From Thermophilibacter provencensis (GTDB lineage: Bacteria > Actinomycetota > Coriobacteriia > Coriobacteriales > Atopobiaceae), in the NCBI RefSeq assembly GCF_030372065.1, contig NZ_JAUDEA010000006.1, positions 62,001 through 126,000 on the forward strand: 64,000 nucleotides of DNA. Direction: 5' to 3'. The notes beneath the pieces are model-generated. The model worked only from the letters and a program-made list of their open reading frames with translations. It ran no database searches and was not told where the DNA came from. Below, one piece after another: positions 32,841-40,790 of the stretch. Made by a program: the position numbers and the translations under genes. Positions within the stretch are counted from its first letter, which is position 1. Each line of letters opens with the position of its first letter.

Positions 32841-33671
32841 ATGTACCGACTCATCGCCAGCGACCTTGACGAGACCCTGCTCGACAGCAGCCACCGCATC
32901 CCCGATCGCGTCCGCGCCGCCATCCGTGCCGCGCGCGAGCTGGGCGCCCGATTTGTGCCGGCGACGGGGCGCCCCTTCAACTCCGTTGACGACACCCTTG
33001 CCGACCTTGAGCTTCTTGGGGCGCCGGGCGAGTACGTGCTCTCCTTCAACGGCGGCGTCATCATCGAGAACTCCAACGCCAGCAGCCCCCTCACCAGCTG
33101 CGAGCTCTCCCCCGCCACGGCAGGCGCACTCTATGAGGAGGGCGTGCGGCGCGGCCTCTGCATGCACCTCTACACCCTCGAGCACGTCTACCTCTACAAC
33201 TACCTTCCCATTGAGCGCTCCTACATCGAGGGACGCATGAACATCGTCGAGACGCACGAGCGCACCCTGGACTTCCTCAGGGAGGCGGGCGAGAAGACCG
33301 TGAAGCTCCTCTTCATGAGCACCAGCATGGACGAGCTGCGCGCGACGGAGCGCGAGCTGGCAGACCTTGGCCTCACGGACGGACTTGACGTGGTGTACTC
33401 GTCAAACCGCTACCTCGAGTTCAACGCGCCCGGGGTCAACAAGGGCTCGGGACTGCTCGAGCTCGCGCGGCGGCTCGGCATCTCCCCCGAGGAGACCATG
33501 GCCATAGGCGACAGCTCCAACGACATCCCCATGATTCGAGCCGCCGGGCTGGGCGTGGCCGTGGCAAATGCGACAGATGAGGCAAAGGCCGCAGCCGACT
33601 ACGTGTGCGCAGCAGACAACAATGCGGGCGGCGTGGCCGAGGCCATCGAGCGGTTTGTCCTCGGCGCGTAA
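32841..33671 (+). CDS. Cof-type HAD-IIB phosphatase
   Basis: 276 residues. HAD motif I is IASDLDETLLDS (nucleophile and acid Asp), motif II is the T of VPATGRPF, and motif IV is GDSSNDIPMIRAAGLGVAVANA; Lys in GVNKGSGLLELARRLG is motif III. The large cap between about residues 85 and 190 is the type IIB form. Such enzymes dephosphorylate sugar phosphates, cofactors or nucleotides, often loosely; the in vivo substrate is not readable. The ribosome-binding site is weak (GAAAGCGAG). It is monocistronic and divergent from leuA. Confidence 0.93.
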   Translation: MYRLIASDLDETLLDSSHRIPDRVRAAIRAARELGARFVPATGRPFNSVDDTLADLELLGAPGEYVLSFNGGVIIENSNASSPLTSCELSPATAGALYEEGVRRGLCMHLYTLEHVYLYNYLPIERSYIEGRMNIVETHERTLDFLREAGEKTVKLLFMSTSMDELRATERELADLGLTDGLDVVYSSNRYLEFNAPGVNKGSGLLELARRLGISPEETMAIGDSSNDIPMIRAAGLGVAVANATDEAKAAADYVCAADNNAGGVAEAIERFVLGA

Positions 33672-33889
33672 GCGGCGGAATTGACAGACCGTTTCCTTAT
33701 CTGTCCACTGTGATTAGATTTTTGCAGCGCGGGCAGCTCCTCTGTGCACGTGTACTTCAATCATATACAGTCACAGTGCCATAGATTAACTGGTTCAATG
33801 GTTGGTTTTTTCAGGTAACTGGCATCCAAAATCGGACATATACCCCCAGGTCTATTATTCACACCTGTCAGCAACCTGAAGGAACCAGC
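33672..33889. other. AT-rich upstream region of the radical SAM locus
   Basis: 218 bp, clearly less GC-rich than its surroundings. It contains an 8-bp inverted repeat CACTGTGA (33706-33713) / TCACAGTG (33771-33778) and a TATTAT (33853-33858) 32 nt before the radical SAM start that could be a -10. No -35 is convincing. It is the probable promoter/operator region of the downstream operon. Confidence 0.45.
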
Positions 33890-35131
33890 ATGAGACTTTC
33901 TAGCAGCACGCGGCTCTTCTCGCTCTCTGGCATACCCATGGTCGGAAACGTTGTGACGGGCGCAATCATCGGACTCACCGTCTCAGGAAGCGCCCTCTGC
34001 CACAAAATGGCAGAGGGCGACGTCAGCGAGGACGAGGTCCCCGAGGACTGCGCGGAGCTCGTCGAGCATCTCCGCGCAGGTGCCTACCTCAAGGGCGCGC
34101 CTCTCCCCCAGCCACGCGTCACCAGCGCCTACCTGCACGTCACCCAGCGCTGCAACCTCGCCTGCCGATTCTGCTACTCGGAGGACGCTGGGAGAAACGC
34201 GCTCGCGGACCCAAGCCTTGATGACCTCATCCGCGCCATCAATCTTCTTACATCCCTTGGCGTCACGCGACTCGTCATATCTGGAGGCGAGCCCTTTCTG
34301 CGCCCCGACCTTCCCCACATTGCGGAGCACGCCAAGCGCTCCGGCGTGGAGGAGCTCATTGTTCTCACCAACGGGCTGCTCGTCACCAGGGAGCGCGTTG
34401 AGCCGCTCGTGGGAACTGTGGACTGTGTGGCGGTTGCCTTTGACGGGGCCTCCGCATCCGACCCCGCCCACCTTCGCGGAGAGCAGAGGTTCGACCTCCT
34501 CGTCTGCGCCGTCGAGACGGTCCGCTCGCTGGGCATCGGGGTACGGGTGCTGCCGACCCTCCACGCGAGAAACCTCTCGGACATGAACCGCTATCAGGAC
34601 CTTGCCGATCGGCTGGGCGCAACCCTCGGCTTTAGCCTGCTCACCGGAAACGTCTGCGAGCTGGGAGATCTCTCGCCAACCGACGATCAGCTCAGGGAGA
34701 TGGGCAGGAGGGCACGTGAGCTCGCCGGTTCCGGGAGCGACCCCCTTACGGAGAGGGGCTCGTCTTTTGCCGCCCGCCGGTCATGCGGCGCGGGCGTCCG
34801 AACGCTCAGCGTTGCCGCGGATGGCACGGTGTACCCCTGCCACATGCTGCACGACCAACGGCTCGCGATGGGAAGCGCGTTTTCCGACACTCCCGAGAAG
34901 ATCATGGGCGGCCCCGTGGCGCAGCGTCTCAGGTGCCTGGACGTTGCGGAAATCGACGGCTGCGCCGCCTGCGACGCGCGTTACCTCTGCGGCGGCGGGT
35001 GCCGGGCACGCGCGCTCATGTCCGCGGGGAGCCTCACCGCCGCCGACCCCTACTGTGAGCTCCCGCGCTCGCACTACGAGCATATCGGCGAGCGGCTTGC
35101 CAGCGGGTTCGCGCCGAGGGGAGGTGGATGA
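33890..35131 (+). CDS. Radical SAM/SPASM peptide maturase with PqqD-like N-terminal domain
   Basis: 413 residues. Residues 1-70 resemble a PqqD/RRE leader-binding wing (VGNVVTGAIIGLTVSGSALCHKM ... CAELVEHLRAGAYL). The radical SAM core starts near residue 83 with the motif CNLACRFCY (CX3CX2C), then VISGGEPFLRPDL (GGE motif). The C-terminal SPASM domain has CGAGVRTLSVAADGTVYPCHM and CAACDARYLCGGGCRARAL, Cys patterns that bind auxiliary 4Fe-4S clusters. Such enzymes crosslink or epimerise residues in ribosomally made peptides. The only candidate substrate is the 22-codon gene starting 1 nt after its stop. GAAGGAA precedes the ATG. Confidence 0.92.
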   Translation: MRLSSSTRLFSLSGIPMVGNVVTGAIIGLTVSGSALCHKMAEGDVSEDEVPEDCAELVEHLRAGAYLKGAPLPQPRVTSAYLHVTQRCNLACRFCYSEDAGRNALADPSLDDLIRAINLLTSLGVTRLVISGGEPFLRPDLPHIAEHAKRSGVEELIVLTNGLLVTRERVEPLVGTVDCVAVAFDGASASDPAHLRGEQRFDLLVCAVETVRSLGIGVRVLPTLHARNLSDMNRYQDLADRLGATLGFSLLTGNVCELGDLSPTDDQLREMGRRARELAGSGSDPLTERGSSFAARRSCGAGVRTLSVAADGTVYPCHMLHDQRLAMGSAFSDTPEKIMGGPVAQRLRCLDVAEIDGCAACDARYLCGGGCRARALMSAGSLTAADPYCELPRSHYEHIGERLASGFAPRGGG

Positions 35132-35132
35132 C

Positions 35133-35201
35133 ATGCTGTTTGACACTGCGGAGCGGGCAACGGTCTGCGTTGAGATCTTCGGCATCATCATCGGCACGTA
35201 G
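35133..35201 (+). CDS. Candidate RiPP precursor peptide, 22 residues
   Basis: A 23-codon frame starts 1 nt after the maturase stop, with GGGGAGGTGG 6-8 nt before its ATG. The peptide begins MLFDTAERA and ends TVCVEIFGIIIGT: an acidic/polar N-terminal half and a hydrophobic C-terminal half with one Cys (position 12) and three consecutive Ile. This is the layout of a minimal leader plus core. Its position between a radical SAM/SPASM gene with a leader-binding domain and a membrane protein, with its own ribosome-binding site, supports translation. It is shorter than most annotation cut-offs. The modification cannot be predicted; Cys-to-alpha-carbon (sactionine) or C-C bonds are possible. Confidence 0.72.
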   Translation: MLFDTAERATVCVEIFGIIIGT

Positions 35202-35215
35202 TAAGGAGTCATCCC

Positions 35216-35710
35216 ATGCCAGAGGAAGTCAGGAGCACATATCAGACAGCGAGAAGGTCGGCGACCATCGGGGCGGTCGCGATGGGGGTGGTCGGGGCGC
35301 TGCAGCTCCTCGTCCTCGTCACGTGCCTCGCAGCGGTCTTTGGCGACGTGGGCCCCTCGCTCATGGGGACGCCGCGCGGGTGGACGCTTCTTGCCTCCAT
35401 CGCCACGACGCTCGCCTCCACCGTCCTTCTCGGGCGCTTCTTCTGGTTCTTTGGGAGGGACAGGTCCCCGTTTGGAACGAGGCAGTCGCTGAGGCTGCTC
35501 GTTGCCGCGGGGCTCTACCTGGCGAGGGTGGGCGTTGACGCGCTCATGCCCGCCCTCGCCTCCGTCGAGCTTGCCGGAGGGGCAATCTCCATCACGCAGC
35601 AACCGGGAATTGACCTCAAGACAGTTGCGGTTGTCGTTTTTCTCGGCTGTCTTGCGATGGTTATGCGCTATGGGGACGCTCTCAAGGAGGATTCGGACAG
35701 TATCGCGTAG
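35216..35710 (+). CDS. Four-helix membrane protein, DUF2975-like
   Basis: 164 residues with four hydrophobic segments (about 20-42, 55-80, 92-112, 132-150), no signal peptide and a charged tail (RYGDALKEDSDSIA). The size, topology and the immediately following YozG-type gene match the DUF2975 family, whose members are normally paired with such a regulator. The role is unknown; here, next to a peptide maturase, it might export, sense or be protected from the mature peptide (inference). AAGGAG precedes the ATG, which lies 14 nt after the peptide stop. Confidence 0.75.
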   Translation: MPEEVRSTYQTARRSATIGAVAMGVVGALQLLVLVTCLAAVFGDVGPSLMGTPRGWTLLASIATTLASTVLLGRFFWFFGRDRSPFGTRQSLRLLVAAGLYLARVGVDALMPALASVELAGGAISITQQPGIDLKTVAVVVFLGCLAMVMRYGDALKEDSDSIA

Positions 35711-35749
35711 AATGGGTGCAACATACACCGCTTTCCAGGGAGGTACAAG

Positions 35750-36031
35750 GTGCCCATCGTTATGCGACTCGACCGAGTCATGGCAGAGAAGAAGATTTCC
35801 TCGACGGAGCTTGCCGCTCGTATCGGCACCTCCACGGTCAACCTCTCCAACATCAAGAACGGCCACATCCGTGGGGTCCGCTTCTCCACGCTCGAGGCCC
35901 TCTGCCAGGTCCTCAACTGCAAGCCCGGAGACCTGATCGACTACGTGTCCCCCGAGGACCTCGCGCAGGAGCGCGCCCTCGGAGAGATCACGGAGCGCAG
36001 CTACCCGCGCCGCGGCGAGAAGAACGCCTAG
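35750..36031 (+). CDS. YozG-like small XRE/Cro transcriptional regulator
   Basis: 93 residues. A compact helix-turn-helix (MRLDRVMAEKKISSTELAARIGTSTVNLSNIKNGHIRGVRFSTLEALCQVLNCKPGDLIDYV) of the YozG type, usually found next to DUF2975 membrane proteins. The GTG at 35750 has AGGGAGGT 7 nt upstream. It likely represses its own operon. Its stop overlaps the stop of the convergent nudC by 3 nt, leaving no room for a terminator. Confidence 0.9.
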   Translation: MPIVMRLDRVMAEKKISSTELAARIGTSTVNLSNIKNGHIRGVRFSTLEALCQVLNCKPGDLIDYVSPEDLAQERALGEITERSYPRRGEKNA

Positions 36032-36930
36032 TCTCCCCAGGCCCCGCGTCCGTACAACCTAAACCGCTCGATCATCTCGCCCGTGAGGCTGGCGCGGTCG
36101 CTCGTGCGCTCAAGGGGTATCTCGTCGCGCCTGAACCACCGGGCCTCCTTGAGCTCGGAGTGGTCGACGCGGAGGGCGTCGGCGCCGTCGACCTCGCACC
36201 AGAAGCCGGCCATGAGAGTGTCCGTGAAGCTCCACGGCTGGCTCTTGTAGAAGCGCAGGCCCTTGACGGAGAGCCCGACCTCCTCCATCACCTCGCGGCG
36301 CACCGTCCCCTCGAGCGGCTCCCCGATCTCGGTGAAGCCGGCGACGAGCGCCCAGAGCGCGGTGGTGCGCCCCGCGTAGCGCGTGAGCACAATGCGGTCG
36401 TCCGCGGGGTCGTCCGCGAGGCTCACCACGGCGACGATGACGCCGGGGCAGATCTTGGGGTACACGATGCGCGCGCATTCCGGGCACACGATCTCCCTGC
36501 TTGACGGGGCAAGCTCGGTGGGATGCCCGCAGCGGCCGCAGAAGCGGTTCTCGCGATACCAGCGGTCAAGCTGAGAGGCCGTTGCGGCCGCAAAGAGCAG
36601 GTGCTGGGGCTCGGCGTGGCGCAGCCAGTTGACGGACTCGTAGGAGAAGCCCGCCGGGACGGGCAGGCTGTCATCAAGCGCCAGGAAGAGACGCTCCTCC
36701 CCCAGCGAGAAGAGATACGTCACGCGAGAAGGACGGCGCGGGTAGTCGGCGAGCCGCGGAAGGTCGATCACCTCACCGGAGTCGCCCGCGTCGGCGTCCG
36801 AGCCGCCCACGTGCGTGACGCGCGTCAGGCAGCCGCGGTCGCGGAAGTGCAGGACATAGTCCTTCTCGCCCGGCTCGCAGGGCTCAAAGTGGTTGTCGTA
36901 GGCGTACTCCGCACCAAATTCCTGAATCAT
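36028..36930 (-). CDS. nudC: NAD+ diphosphatase (NUDIX hydrolase)
   Basis: 300 residues in the NudC layout: a variable N-terminal domain, a zinc ribbon (FCGRCGHPTEL ... IVCPECARIVYP) and a NUDIX fold with AGFTEIGEPLEGTVRREVMEEVGL, the GX5EX7REUXEEXGU box. The downstream SQPWSFTDTLMAGF is the SQPWPFPxS NADH-specificity motif with F-T-D in place of F-P-x. It hydrolyses NAD(H) to NMN(H) and AMP and can remove NAD caps from RNA. GGGGGAG precedes the ATG. Confidence 0.93.
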   Translation of the reverse strand: MIQEFGAEYAYDNHFEPCEPGEKDYVLHFRDRGCLTRVTHVGGSDADAGDSGEVIDLPRLADYPRRPSRVTYLFSLGEERLFLALDDSLPVPAGFSYESVNWLRHAEPQHLLFAAATASQLDRWYRENRFCGRCGHPTELAPSSREIVCPECARIVYPKICPGVIVAVVSLADDPADDRIVLTRYAGRTTALWALVAGFTEIGEPLEGTVRREVMEEVGLSVKGLRFYKSQPWSFTDTLMAGFWCEVDGADALRVDHSELKEARWFRRDEIPLERTSDRASLTGEMIERFRLYGRGAWGD

Positions 36931-37039
36931 GGCTCCCCCTCTGCGCGGATGGCCGTCACCCGCGCGCGTTGGGGCGACTTCTGGACGCTTTTGTGGTCCA
37001 TTGTGTCCTGGAGCCGCCCGTTCTTTCCGTACGGGCAGC

Positions 37040-38005
37040 TTACGGACGTTCTTTCGCCCCGGACCGTCCGGAACTCGCCCGCTTGCGCCCAAGGCCGAAC
37101 TCGCTCACGAGAACGGCGACGAAGATGGTTCCAAAGCCCACGGCAATTCTCGGCGTCACGAGCTCGTTATAGAAGATGACGCTCGAGACCACGGCAAAGA
37201 CACTCTCGAGCGAGAGCAGAAGCGACGCCTGGGCGGGCGGCACGTGGGCCTGCCCCAGGTTCTGCACCACCATGCACACGCAGGACGAGAGAAGCACGAG
37301 GTAGGCAAGGGAGAACCACACGTCGGCGCTCGCAAAGGCCGAGGGTGCGGGCGGCGGCCCCATGACGACGGCGGTCCCGAGGGCCACGAGGGCGCTCACG
37401 CCGAGCTGCACCACCGTGAGCGTCATGACGTCGTGCGCGGACGAGAAGCGCGCCACGAGCACGATGTGCACGGCAAAGAGCACGGCCGCCACGAGCGTGA
37501 GCCAGTCGCCGCCGCTCATGATGAGCGAGAGGTCGTCGCCAAGCGCCACCAGGCCAACGCCCACGATGGCAAGAAGCGCCGCCACGAGGTTGCCCGCGTC
37601 GGGGCGACGGCGCGTCACAAACCAGTTGATGAACGGCGTCATCACGCAGTAGGTTGCCGTGAGGAAGGCGTTTCTGCCGGGCGTGGTGTCGTCGAGGCCC
37701 ACGTTTTGCACCACAAAGGCGGCGCCCGAGGCAAGGCCCAGGATGGCGCCCATGGCAAGGTGGCTCAGGTCCAGGTTGTCGCGCAGGCGCCTCCAGAAGA
37801 GCGCGCCCACTATGACGGTCGAGGCCGCAAAGCGGATGCCCATGAGCCACGCCGGGGGGATCACGTCGAGCGTGTCCTTCATGACCACAAAGGACCCGCC
37901 CCAGATGGCGGCGCACACCGCAAGCGAGAGCTTCCACGCCCACTGCGGCACGACGCGGCGCCCGGGTCGCGCAGTATTGTCTGCTATGTCCTTCTCGATA
38001 GTCAC
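37040..38005 (-). CDS. EamA/DMT-family transporter, second copy
   Basis: 321 residues, about ten transmembrane helices in two EamA repeats (AAIWGGSFVVMKDTLDVIPPAWLMGIRF in the first, ASLLLSLESVFAVVSSVIFYNEL in the second). The substrate is unknown. It differs from the transporter at 291-1214, so this is not a recent duplication. The GTG at 38005 has no clear ribosome-binding site; a TATAAT at 38019-38014 on the minus strand ends 8 nt before it, so the mRNA may be leaderless. The long charged C-terminus (RKRASSGRSGAKERP) is cytoplasmic. Confidence 0.85.
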   Translation of the reverse strand: MTIEKDIADNTARPGRRVVPQWAWKLSLAVCAAIWGGSFVVMKDTLDVIPPAWLMGIRFAASTVIVGALFWRRLRDNLDLSHLAMGAILGLASGAAFVVQNVGLDDTTPGRNAFLTATYCVMTPFINWFVTRRRPDAGNLVAALLAIVGVGLVALGDDLSLIMSGGDWLTLVAAVLFAVHIVLVARFSSAHDVMTLTVVQLGVSALVALGTAVVMGPPPAPSAFASADVWFSLAYLVLLSSCVCMVVQNLGQAHVPPAQASLLLSLESVFAVVSSVIFYNELVTPRIAVGFGTIFVAVLVSEFGLGRKRASSGRSGAKERP

Positions 38006-38013
38006 GAGACGTG

Positions 38014-38019
38014 ATTATA
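38014..38019 (-). promoter_or_regulatory. Perfect TATAAT -10 box for a leaderless DMT mRNA
   Basis: TATAAT on the minus strand ends 8 nt before the GTG start. A start site 6-8 nt downstream of the -10 box would fall at or next to the GTG. No good -35 is visible. Confidence 0.5.
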
Positions 38020-38146
38020 CCCAAGAAGAACCGTGAGATTGATGCCGCTCTGGCCTTCTCGCGCGCCGTTTTGCCGTAAACTAGATGGGACTGGCAGCAC
38101 GGCCGGTCGCATGGCACCGACCTGATATCACGGAGAGGAGCACTAC

Positions 38147-38881
38147 ATGCAGTATTCCGCAGAAGTCGAGAATATGTGCCCCGTTGCCAAGGGCGCATAT
38201 CACGGCCCCGCGCCCATCCCCGAGGAGGGCAAGTGGGTCCAGGCCAAGGAGATCAAGGACATCTCCGGCCTCACGCACGGCGTTGGCTGGTGCGCGCCCC
38301 AGCAGGGTGCCTGCAAGCTCACCCTTAACATCAAGGAGGGCGTCATCGAGGAGTGCCTCGTCGAGACCCTCGGCTGCTCCGGCATGACCCACTCTGCCGC
38401 GATGGCCTCCGAGATCCTCCCGGGCAAGACCATCCTCGAGGCCCTGAACACCGACCTCGTCTGCGACGCCATCAACGTCGCCATGCGCGAGCTGTTCCTC
38501 CAGATCGTCTACGGCCGCTCCCAGACCGCCTTCTCCGAGGACGGCCTGCCCGTCGGCGCCTCTCTTGACGACCTCGGCAAGGGCCTGCGCTCCCAGGTGG
38601 GCACCATGTTTGGCACCAAGCTCAAGGGCGCCCGTTACCTCGAGCTCGCCCAGGGCTACGTCACCCGCATGGCCCTGAACGAGAACAACGAGATCGTTGC
38701 CTTCGAGTTCCTGAACCTCGGCAAGTTCACCGACGCCCTCAAGAACGGCAAGTCTCCTGAGGACGCCATCGCCGGTGCCATGGGCCACTACGGCCAGTGG
38801 GAGAATGCCGCCAAGTACATCGACCCGAGGACGGACGAGGAGACCCACACGGTCGCCAACGTCTTCCCCGTTCACGAGTAG
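38147..38881 (+). CDS. NifU-like iron-sulfur scaffold-family protein (GGGtGRT partner)
   Basis: 244 residues. The N-terminal part resembles IscU/NifU N-domains: GVGWCAPQQGACKL, then LVETLGCSGMTHSAAMASEIL and LNTDLVCDAINVAMRELF, giving Cys residues placed like cluster ligands. The C-terminal half (ELAQGYVTRMALNENNEIVAFEFLNLGKF) is specific to the group next to GGGtGRT proteins. It may assemble or use an Fe-S cluster, but it is a distinct branch and its role is not established. It lies 18 nt upstream of its partner, with GGAGAGG before its ATG. Confidence 0.8.
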   Translation: MQYSAEVENMCPVAKGAYHGPAPIPEEGKWVQAKEIKDISGLTHGVGWCAPQQGACKLTLNIKEGVIEECLVETLGCSGMTHSAAMASEILPGKTILEALNTDLVCDAINVAMRELFLQIVYGRSQTAFSEDGLPVGASLDDLGKGLRSQVGTMFGTKLKGARYLELAQGYVTRMALNENNEIVAFEFLNLGKFTDALKNGKSPEDAIAGAMGHYGQWENAAKYIDPRTDEETHTVANVFPVHE

Positions 38882-38899
38882 AAAGGGAGGGAAAACCAA

Positions 38900-39904
38900 A
38901 TGGCAGTTTCGTTTGAGGGCTATGAGCGCCGCATCGACAAGATCAACAAGGTGCTCGCTGAGAACGGCATCTCCTCCCTCGAGGAAGCCGAGCAGATCTG
39001 CCTCGACAAGGGCGTGAACCCGCGCGAGATCGTCGAGGGCGTCCAGTCCATCGCGTTCGAGAACGCCAAGTGGGCCTACGTCTGCGGCTGCGCGATCGCC
39101 ATCAAGAAGGGCGCCAAGAGCGCCTCTGAGGCCGCCGCCCTTATCGGCGAGGGCCTCCAGGCCTTCTGCGTCCCCGGCTCCGTTGCCGAGGACCGCAAGG
39201 TCGGCAAGGGCCACGGTGACCTCGGCGCCATGCTCCTCGGCGACGACACCGAGTGCTTTGCCTTCCTGGCCGGCCACGAGTCCTTCGCTGCCGCCGAGGG
39301 CGCCATCGGCATCGCGCTCAACGCCAACAAGGCCCGCAAGAAGCCGCTGCGCGTCATCCTGAACGGCCTCGGCAAGGACGCCGCCCAGATCATCGCCCGC
39401 ATCAACGGCTTCACCTACGTGAAGACCCAGTTTGACTACTTCACGAGCGAGCTCAAGGTCGTCGAGACCATCCCGTACTCCGACGGCCCGCGCGCCGCGG
39501 TCAACTGCTACGGTGCCGACGACGTCCGCGAGGGCGTTGCCATCATGTGGCACGAGAACGTTGACATCTCGATCACCGGCAACTCCACCAACCCCACGCG
39601 CTTCCAGCACCCCGTAGCTGGCACCTACTTCAAGGAGCGCGTGCTTGCCGGCAAGAAGTACTTCTCCGTCGCCTCCGGCGGCGGCACCGGCCGCACCCTG
39701 CACCCGGACAACATGGCTGCCGGCCCCGCCTCCTACGGCATGACCGACACCATGGGCCGCATGCACTCCAGCGCCCAGTTCGCCGGCTCCTCCTCGGTGC
39801 CCGCGCACGTTGACATGATGGGCCTCATCGGCATGGGCAACAACCCCATGGTCGGTGCGACCGTCGCCTGCGCCGTCGCCGTCAACGCCGCTCTCAACGA
39901 GTAG
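38900..39904 (+). CDS. GGGtGRT-family protein
   Basis: 334 residues. The name-giving motif occurs as ASGGGTGRTLHPDN near residues 255-270; other conserved stretches are GHGDLGAMLLGDDTECFAFLAGHESF and MMGLIGMGNNPMVGATVACAVA. This family is cytoplasmic, found mostly in anaerobes and nearly always next to the NifU-like protein above, but has no assigned reaction. AAAGGGAGGG precedes the ATG. A terminator follows at 39944. Codon usage is strongly biased to C/G-ending optimal codons in both genes, suggesting high expression. Confidence 0.88.
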   Translation: MAVSFEGYERRIDKINKVLAENGISSLEEAEQICLDKGVNPREIVEGVQSIAFENAKWAYVCGCAIAIKKGAKSASEAAALIGEGLQAFCVPGSVAEDRKVGKGHGDLGAMLLGDDTECFAFLAGHESFAAAEGAIGIALNANKARKKPLRVILNGLGKDAAQIIARINGFTYVKTQFDYFTSELKVVETIPYSDGPRAAVNCYGADDVREGVAIMWHENVDISITGNSTNPTRFQHPVAGTYFKERVLAGKKYFSVASGGGTGRTLHPDNMAAGPASYGMTDTMGRMHSSAQFAGSSSVPAHVDMMGLIGMGNNPMVGATVACAVAVNAALNE

Positions 39905-39910
39905 CGATGC

Positions 39911-40007
39911 TGACAAAGGTGACAGGGTAAACTGTCACGTTTCGGGCCGTCACCCCCCCCCGGGTGGCGGCCCTTTTTCATGACAAAGGTGACAGGGTAA
40001 ACTGTCA
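39911..40007. repeat. REP-like elements a and b with a terminator between
   Basis: Two identical 27-mers (39911-39937 and 39981-40007) begin TGACAAAGGTGACAGGGTAA and end ACTGTCA. Each holds a stem TGACAG/CTGTCA with loop GGTAAA. Between them a terminator (GGGCCGTCACCC with GGGTGGCGGCCC, then TTTTT; about 39944-39976) serves the GGGtGRT gene. Copy b touches the RAYT stop codon exactly. Confidence 0.93.
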
Positions 40008-40790
40008 TCAGTCGTTGCCCTGCGCTTCTCGCTCCCGGCGAAGCACGTAGGCAATTGTCCCCCTCCCCACCCCCGTCATGCGCTCGATGCGCCGTATGGA
40101 AAAGCCCAGTTTGCTCAGCACCACGATGGCCTTGTTCCTCCTGGGCTTGGAGAGTCCCTTGACGTCACCGGGAGCGCAGAGGCCTGCGGCGAGAAGGGCA
40201 TCTGTGGCAATTGTCAGCGCGTCGTCCTCATCCAACAGCTCGCAGCGCGGGACATACGCATAGGCATCATCCGGCTGACGAATCAGCCTGGCAAATCCTT
40301 CCGTCCCCTGAAGCATGTCCAGCACGATATCGGTTCTCGTGAGCTGAGCCGTCTTGTTTCCAACGTATTCGGAATAGCTGCTCCACCGGTACTTCTCGGC
40401 AGCACAGAGCCCGCCCTTTTCAGGGTTGAGGTGAACGTACCTCACGGCAGCAAGCAGTTGTCGATCGCTTTCGATCGTCTCGCTGAAAAAGCGCTCCTGA
40501 AAGACGTGCCCCACATGACCGGTACGCGCGTTAAATCGGTTTGCATAACGGGTCAGAAGCGTGCGCATGACATCGCTGAGCCTGCCGTCCGGGTCCAGCA
40601 GAACAATGTGCACGTGGTTCTCCATGAGGCACCAGGCAATGACGCTCACCCCCTCTGAGTGCGTACACTCCCGGAGCAGCCTTACAAACGCAGCGCGATC
40701 TTCGTCGCTTTCAAAGATGATCTGCTTGCCGTTGCCTCGCGTCACAACGTGGTAAAACCCCGATTCGGCAACCCTGCGGGCAGCCCTCAT
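40008..40790 (-). CDS. RAYT: REP-associated Y1 (HUH) transposase with C-terminal helix-turn-helix
   Basis: 260 residues. GFYHVVTRGNGKQIIFESDED opens the Y1 domain; CLMENHVHIVLLDPDG carries the HUH metal-binding motif (HVH); FQERFFSETIESDRQLLAAVRYVHLNPEKGGL contains the late-domain Tyr candidates. The C-terminal LGFSIRRIERMTGVGRGTIAYVLRRERE is a helix-turn-helix tail as in TnpA-REP proteins. RAYTs cut and move REP hairpins rather than themselves. The gene is flanked by 27-nt REP-like elements on both sides. AGGAGAGGAG precedes the ATG. Confidence 0.92.
   Translation of the reverse strand: MRAARRVAESGFYHVVTRGNGKQIIFESDEDRAAFVRLLRECTHSEGVSVIAWCLMENHVHIVLLDPDGRLSDVMRTLLTRYANRFNARTGHVGHVFQERFFSETIESDRQLLAAVRYVHLNPEKGGLCAAEKYRWSSYSEYVGNKTAQLTRTDIVLDMLQGTEGFARLIRQPDDAYAYVPRCELLDEDDALTIATDALLAAGLCAPGDVKGLSKPRRNKAIVVLSKLGFSIRRIERMTGVGRGTIAYVLRREREAQGND

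Noticed and set aside
35748-36031. Antitoxin role for the small XRE protein
   Set aside because: No toxin-like partner is adjacent; its neighbour is a DUF2975-like membrane protein, the usual partner of YozG regulators.
40008-40790. Autonomous IS200/IS605 transposon
   Set aside because: No TnpB or left/right ends are seen; the C-terminal helix-turn-helix and flanking short REP-like repeats fit a RAYT better.
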